Assembly: GCF_029784155.1 (NCBI RefSeq)
Contig: NC_073692.1
Location: forward strand, 333,331,920-333,395,919
Reading direction: 5' to 3'
DNA from: Uranotaenia lowii
Taxonomy: Eukaryota; Arthropoda; Insecta; Diptera; Culicidae
DNA length: 64,000 nt
Every line of letters starts with the position of its first letter. Position 1 is the first letter of the stretch. Below the pieces are notes generated by a model that made no database searches, was not told the origin of the DNA, and saw nothing but the letters and a program-made list of their open reading frames with translations. Both the position numbers and the translations under genes were made by a program. This document shows positions 61,781 to 64,000 of this stretch, in pieces.

Positions 61781-62470
61781 CTTCGGTATCGTAGACATCC
61801 ATCTCGATGGCCTGTGAATGGCACTGATAATGACGAGACATGGCGCTGAACAGGAATCCTCGTTTGGCTTTGAGCTTTCCCAAAAGTGGCGACGAAGCAC
61901 TGCTGGCGGCAGCGGATGTTGTGGGTGTTGTGCCGAGTGACACTTCCGGTCCTCCGTTTGGCTGCTGCTGGTGGTGGTTCAGGGATGAGGACGAGGAACA
62001 CTGGGATGGGGCGGGATGACGCAGGTCCCGGCGGCCGAGATGTGCCGCCGATGCGGAGTGACGTTCCCTTTCCCGGGACTCCTCTTCCTGGCGTCGGGAT
62101 AGTTGGAACAGCAGCAGGAACAAGAGTAACAGGAAAAGCACTAACGGGGAAAGTGGAAGCAACAATACTGGGCCTGTTTATTCTTTTTTTTACTAAGATT
62201 TTCACAACGATTTCACTGCTGGCAGTCGGGAGAACGAACTAGATAAATCTGGGGGAATTCTTTCCCTTCTTCTTTATCTTCAAAACGGTGTGAGATGTTG
62301 ATCCTGACGCGGGAGGATGCCAGGGACTGAGATTTAATACCGGGCCAGAAATGCTGCAAATCTCGACAAGCTTCTGAATTCAATATCACTTCCTTCGTCT
62401 TCGGTTTGGTTGGGTTTGCACTGTTTTTCTTTACTAAAGGGATTTAACCGGATATGATTCTATTCACTTC
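61781..62470 (-). CDS. Host gene exon: 5' UTR plus start of coding sequence
   Basis: A strong 3' splice site (TTTGCTTTTCCAACAG, ending 62471) precedes the segment, and a consensus donor (CCGAAG/GTAAGT, GT at 61780) ends it. On this strand there is no ATG from 62576 down to 61842, about 735 nt. The first, at 61841, has purine at -3 and opens MSRHYQCHSQAIEMDVYDTE plus one base of the next codon. An ATG-free leader implies selection against upstream starts. The leader is GC-rich with CAG and CTG runs. An initiator-like TCAGTC at 62330-62325 is an alternative transcription start inside it. I do not recognise the protein; the rest lies to the left, beyond a very long intron. A second ATG at 61796 opens another frame. 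Confidence 0.55.
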
Positions 62471-64000
62471 CTGTTGGAAAAGCAAACAAAACTGCTGAAC
62501 TGAAATTTTTAAATTCTAGATTCTTTAGTCTTTCTTTTGGTGATCAAGTGTCTTAAGACGACAATTCATTATGAGCAGTTCTTATTCGGATTTTAAAATT
62601 TCAAGTTCAATGCATTGAATCGCTGACTCGAAATATCAAATCAAATATGCTGGAATTCGTTATTTGAACTTAAGTTTGGGAAATAGAGATTCAAATATCA
62701 ATTTCACAAATCAAATTCAAATAACTCAAGCATGAGAATTATGATTGTGTGCTTTTAATCCATAATATTAAATCAAACTAAGAGTACAAGCTCTATTGCA
62801 GAAAATTTCGCTAAATGGGATTTCCTATAATTTCAAGATGATTTTAAAAAATACAATGCCTGAAAAAATTAATTCTATAGTTTTTATAAATTTAAATTAA
62901 CAAGATTAAAACTATTTTGATTTCATTCAAGAAAAATTTAATGTATTTGAAATTGAAGATTTTAACTCATTTAACAACTTTGTTGAAGACTATATAAAGA
63001 TTTGACTTATGCTTTTGGAAACATCAAAGATTGTATTTGCGTAAAATCTATTTTACAATTTCGTCATAATCTATAACTTTTTTCTAAACAAACTATAAGT
63101 TGATCATTGAGTTAAAACCTTCATTTTCAAATATTTTGTCATGTTCTGATGTTTTTTATTTTAAAATTGCACATAAGTTCTGTTAATACAAGCCCGAGCT
63201 GATAGAAAAAAACTATTTGTATATTTGAAATTCATTCAAAATAAAACCTCAAATATTCTGTCTGTCATAAAACTGTAAAATTTGTTGTACTATGAACCGA
63301 TCTAAAATTTTCAATTCCCAAAGTAAGTTCAAGATTGAGTGGATGATGTGGTAAGTTTTTATTTAGCAAAATTCCAATTCCAAAACTTCGATAGGACAGA
63401 TATTGTAAAATTAACATGTTAAATTTCCTAATCCAGGCAATAAAATTCAAACATGAAAAATCAAAATCCTGGAGTTGGAGGTCATTATTAATCATAACAA
63501 ACGCTAAAAGAAGATTTCCTAGATGTTATTTATCAATTTGAAAATTGACAGTTAAAATGAATGTTTTTAAATCATGCAACCGAAGCTGGGATTAACATTT
63601 GAAGTTTGATCTACAATTCCCAAAAATTACTGTTGATTTCCAAATTGATTTTTTTTGTTATTTTTTAAATATCAATCTTCAATTTCAAATATCTGATGAT
63701 TCAATTCTGAGTTCATAAAACATTCAATCAAAAGAAGTGAAGACTTGGAGGATTAAATAACATTGAAGAAACCTATTTTTTTATTTTAAAATTGAGATTT
63801 AATGCTTACAAAAATAGTATCCAGGTCTTAAGCCTTAATTTAAAGTTTTGTAATTTTAATTTCAAAATATAAAAAAAATAAACCAGAAATACGGACACCT
63901 AAATATCGTTTTCTTGCGATTCGGAATACAGGATTCCTAATTCCGAAATTTAAAATCATATTTTTAACGAACTGAAAAGATCTTTGTTTAAAGTTCGAAC
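62471..64000. other. AT-rich non-coding DNA upstream of the host exon
   Basis: No gene or repeat boundary is visible. Many short GATTCA- or AAATTT-type motifs give a degenerate look. If the acceptor at 62471 is used, this is the end of the preceding intron; if transcription starts near 62330, it is upstream flank. Confidence 0.35.

Noticed and set aside
61764..62165. Frame encoding a hydrophobic N-terminus followed by a Ser-rich region, like a signal anchor
   Set aside because: Its apparent start is TTG, and an in-frame TAA lies just upstream (62180-62178). With no ATG before 61841, the hydrophobic part is 5' leader sequence in a scanning model.
61777..62242. Other long frames on both strands across the host exon
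   Set aside because: They start at GTG and are explained by the G+C-rich composition. Only the ATG at 61841 (or 61796) fits a eukaryotic start.

Overview
This is an AT-rich eukaryotic window, by eye about two thirds A+T or more, and almost certainly from a dipteran insect. The best taxonomic clue is two copies of a Tc1/mariner-superfamily element whose transposase has 37 residues between the second catalytic Asp and the Glu (ITmD37E type), a family best known from mosquitoes. An insect L1/Tx1-like LINE, tRNA-headed SINEs and many TIR elements fit a culicid-like genome. I cannot name the species. There is no bacterial gene organisation, CRISPR array or rRNA gene, and the window should not be read as a set of compact genes.

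The only host-gene signal I trust is on the minus strand at the right end. A 690-nt GC-rich exon (62470 down to 61781) has a strong 3' splice site, no ATG on its strand until 61841, and a consensus donor (CCGAAG/GTAAGT). Its intron runs leftward across the rest of the window. Inside it, on the same strand, are two juxtaposed 3'/5' splice sites (pyrimidine tract, CAG, then GTAAGA) at 54428/54429 and 777/778. These look like recursive-splicing (ratchet) sites. A 102-nt exon-like segment at 51739-51840 is also on that strand. My reading is one intron of more than 61 kb filled with transposons.

Layout: 1-1530 GC-richer unique DNA; 2740-5685 a tandem duplication whose second copy lost 1.4 kb; 10284-11211 a TA-flanked TIR element; 12730-12942 a SINE; 15460-17017 a non-coding retroposon between 23-bp direct repeats; 18740-19490 GC-richer unique DNA; 19582-22190 a 2.6-kb TIR element with four plus four internal repeats of the terminal motif; 23591-25215 a hAT-like element; 26152-26877 a partial TTAA element; 29186-29420 a SINE; 29543-29757 a MITE with 8-bp duplication; 30177-31095 a 5'-truncated LINE; 31100-36045 mostly unique; 38713-40010 ITmD37E copy 1; 41686-47394 an L1/Tx1-like LINE with two broken ORFs, split by a TTAA-type MITE at 45126-45868; 48094-49682 a foldback element; 52021-53291 ITmD37E copy 2; 54399-54431 the recursive splice site; 54432-61770 AT-rich DNA with SINE heads; 61781-62470 the host 5' exon.

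All recognisable transposon ORFs are broken by stops, frameshifts or insertions. Internal order is visible: the LINE came first and the TTAA MITE landed in it later, duplicating TTAA so that removing the MITE leaves a continuous reverse-transcriptase frame. Both ITmD37E copies carry a stop at the same codon.
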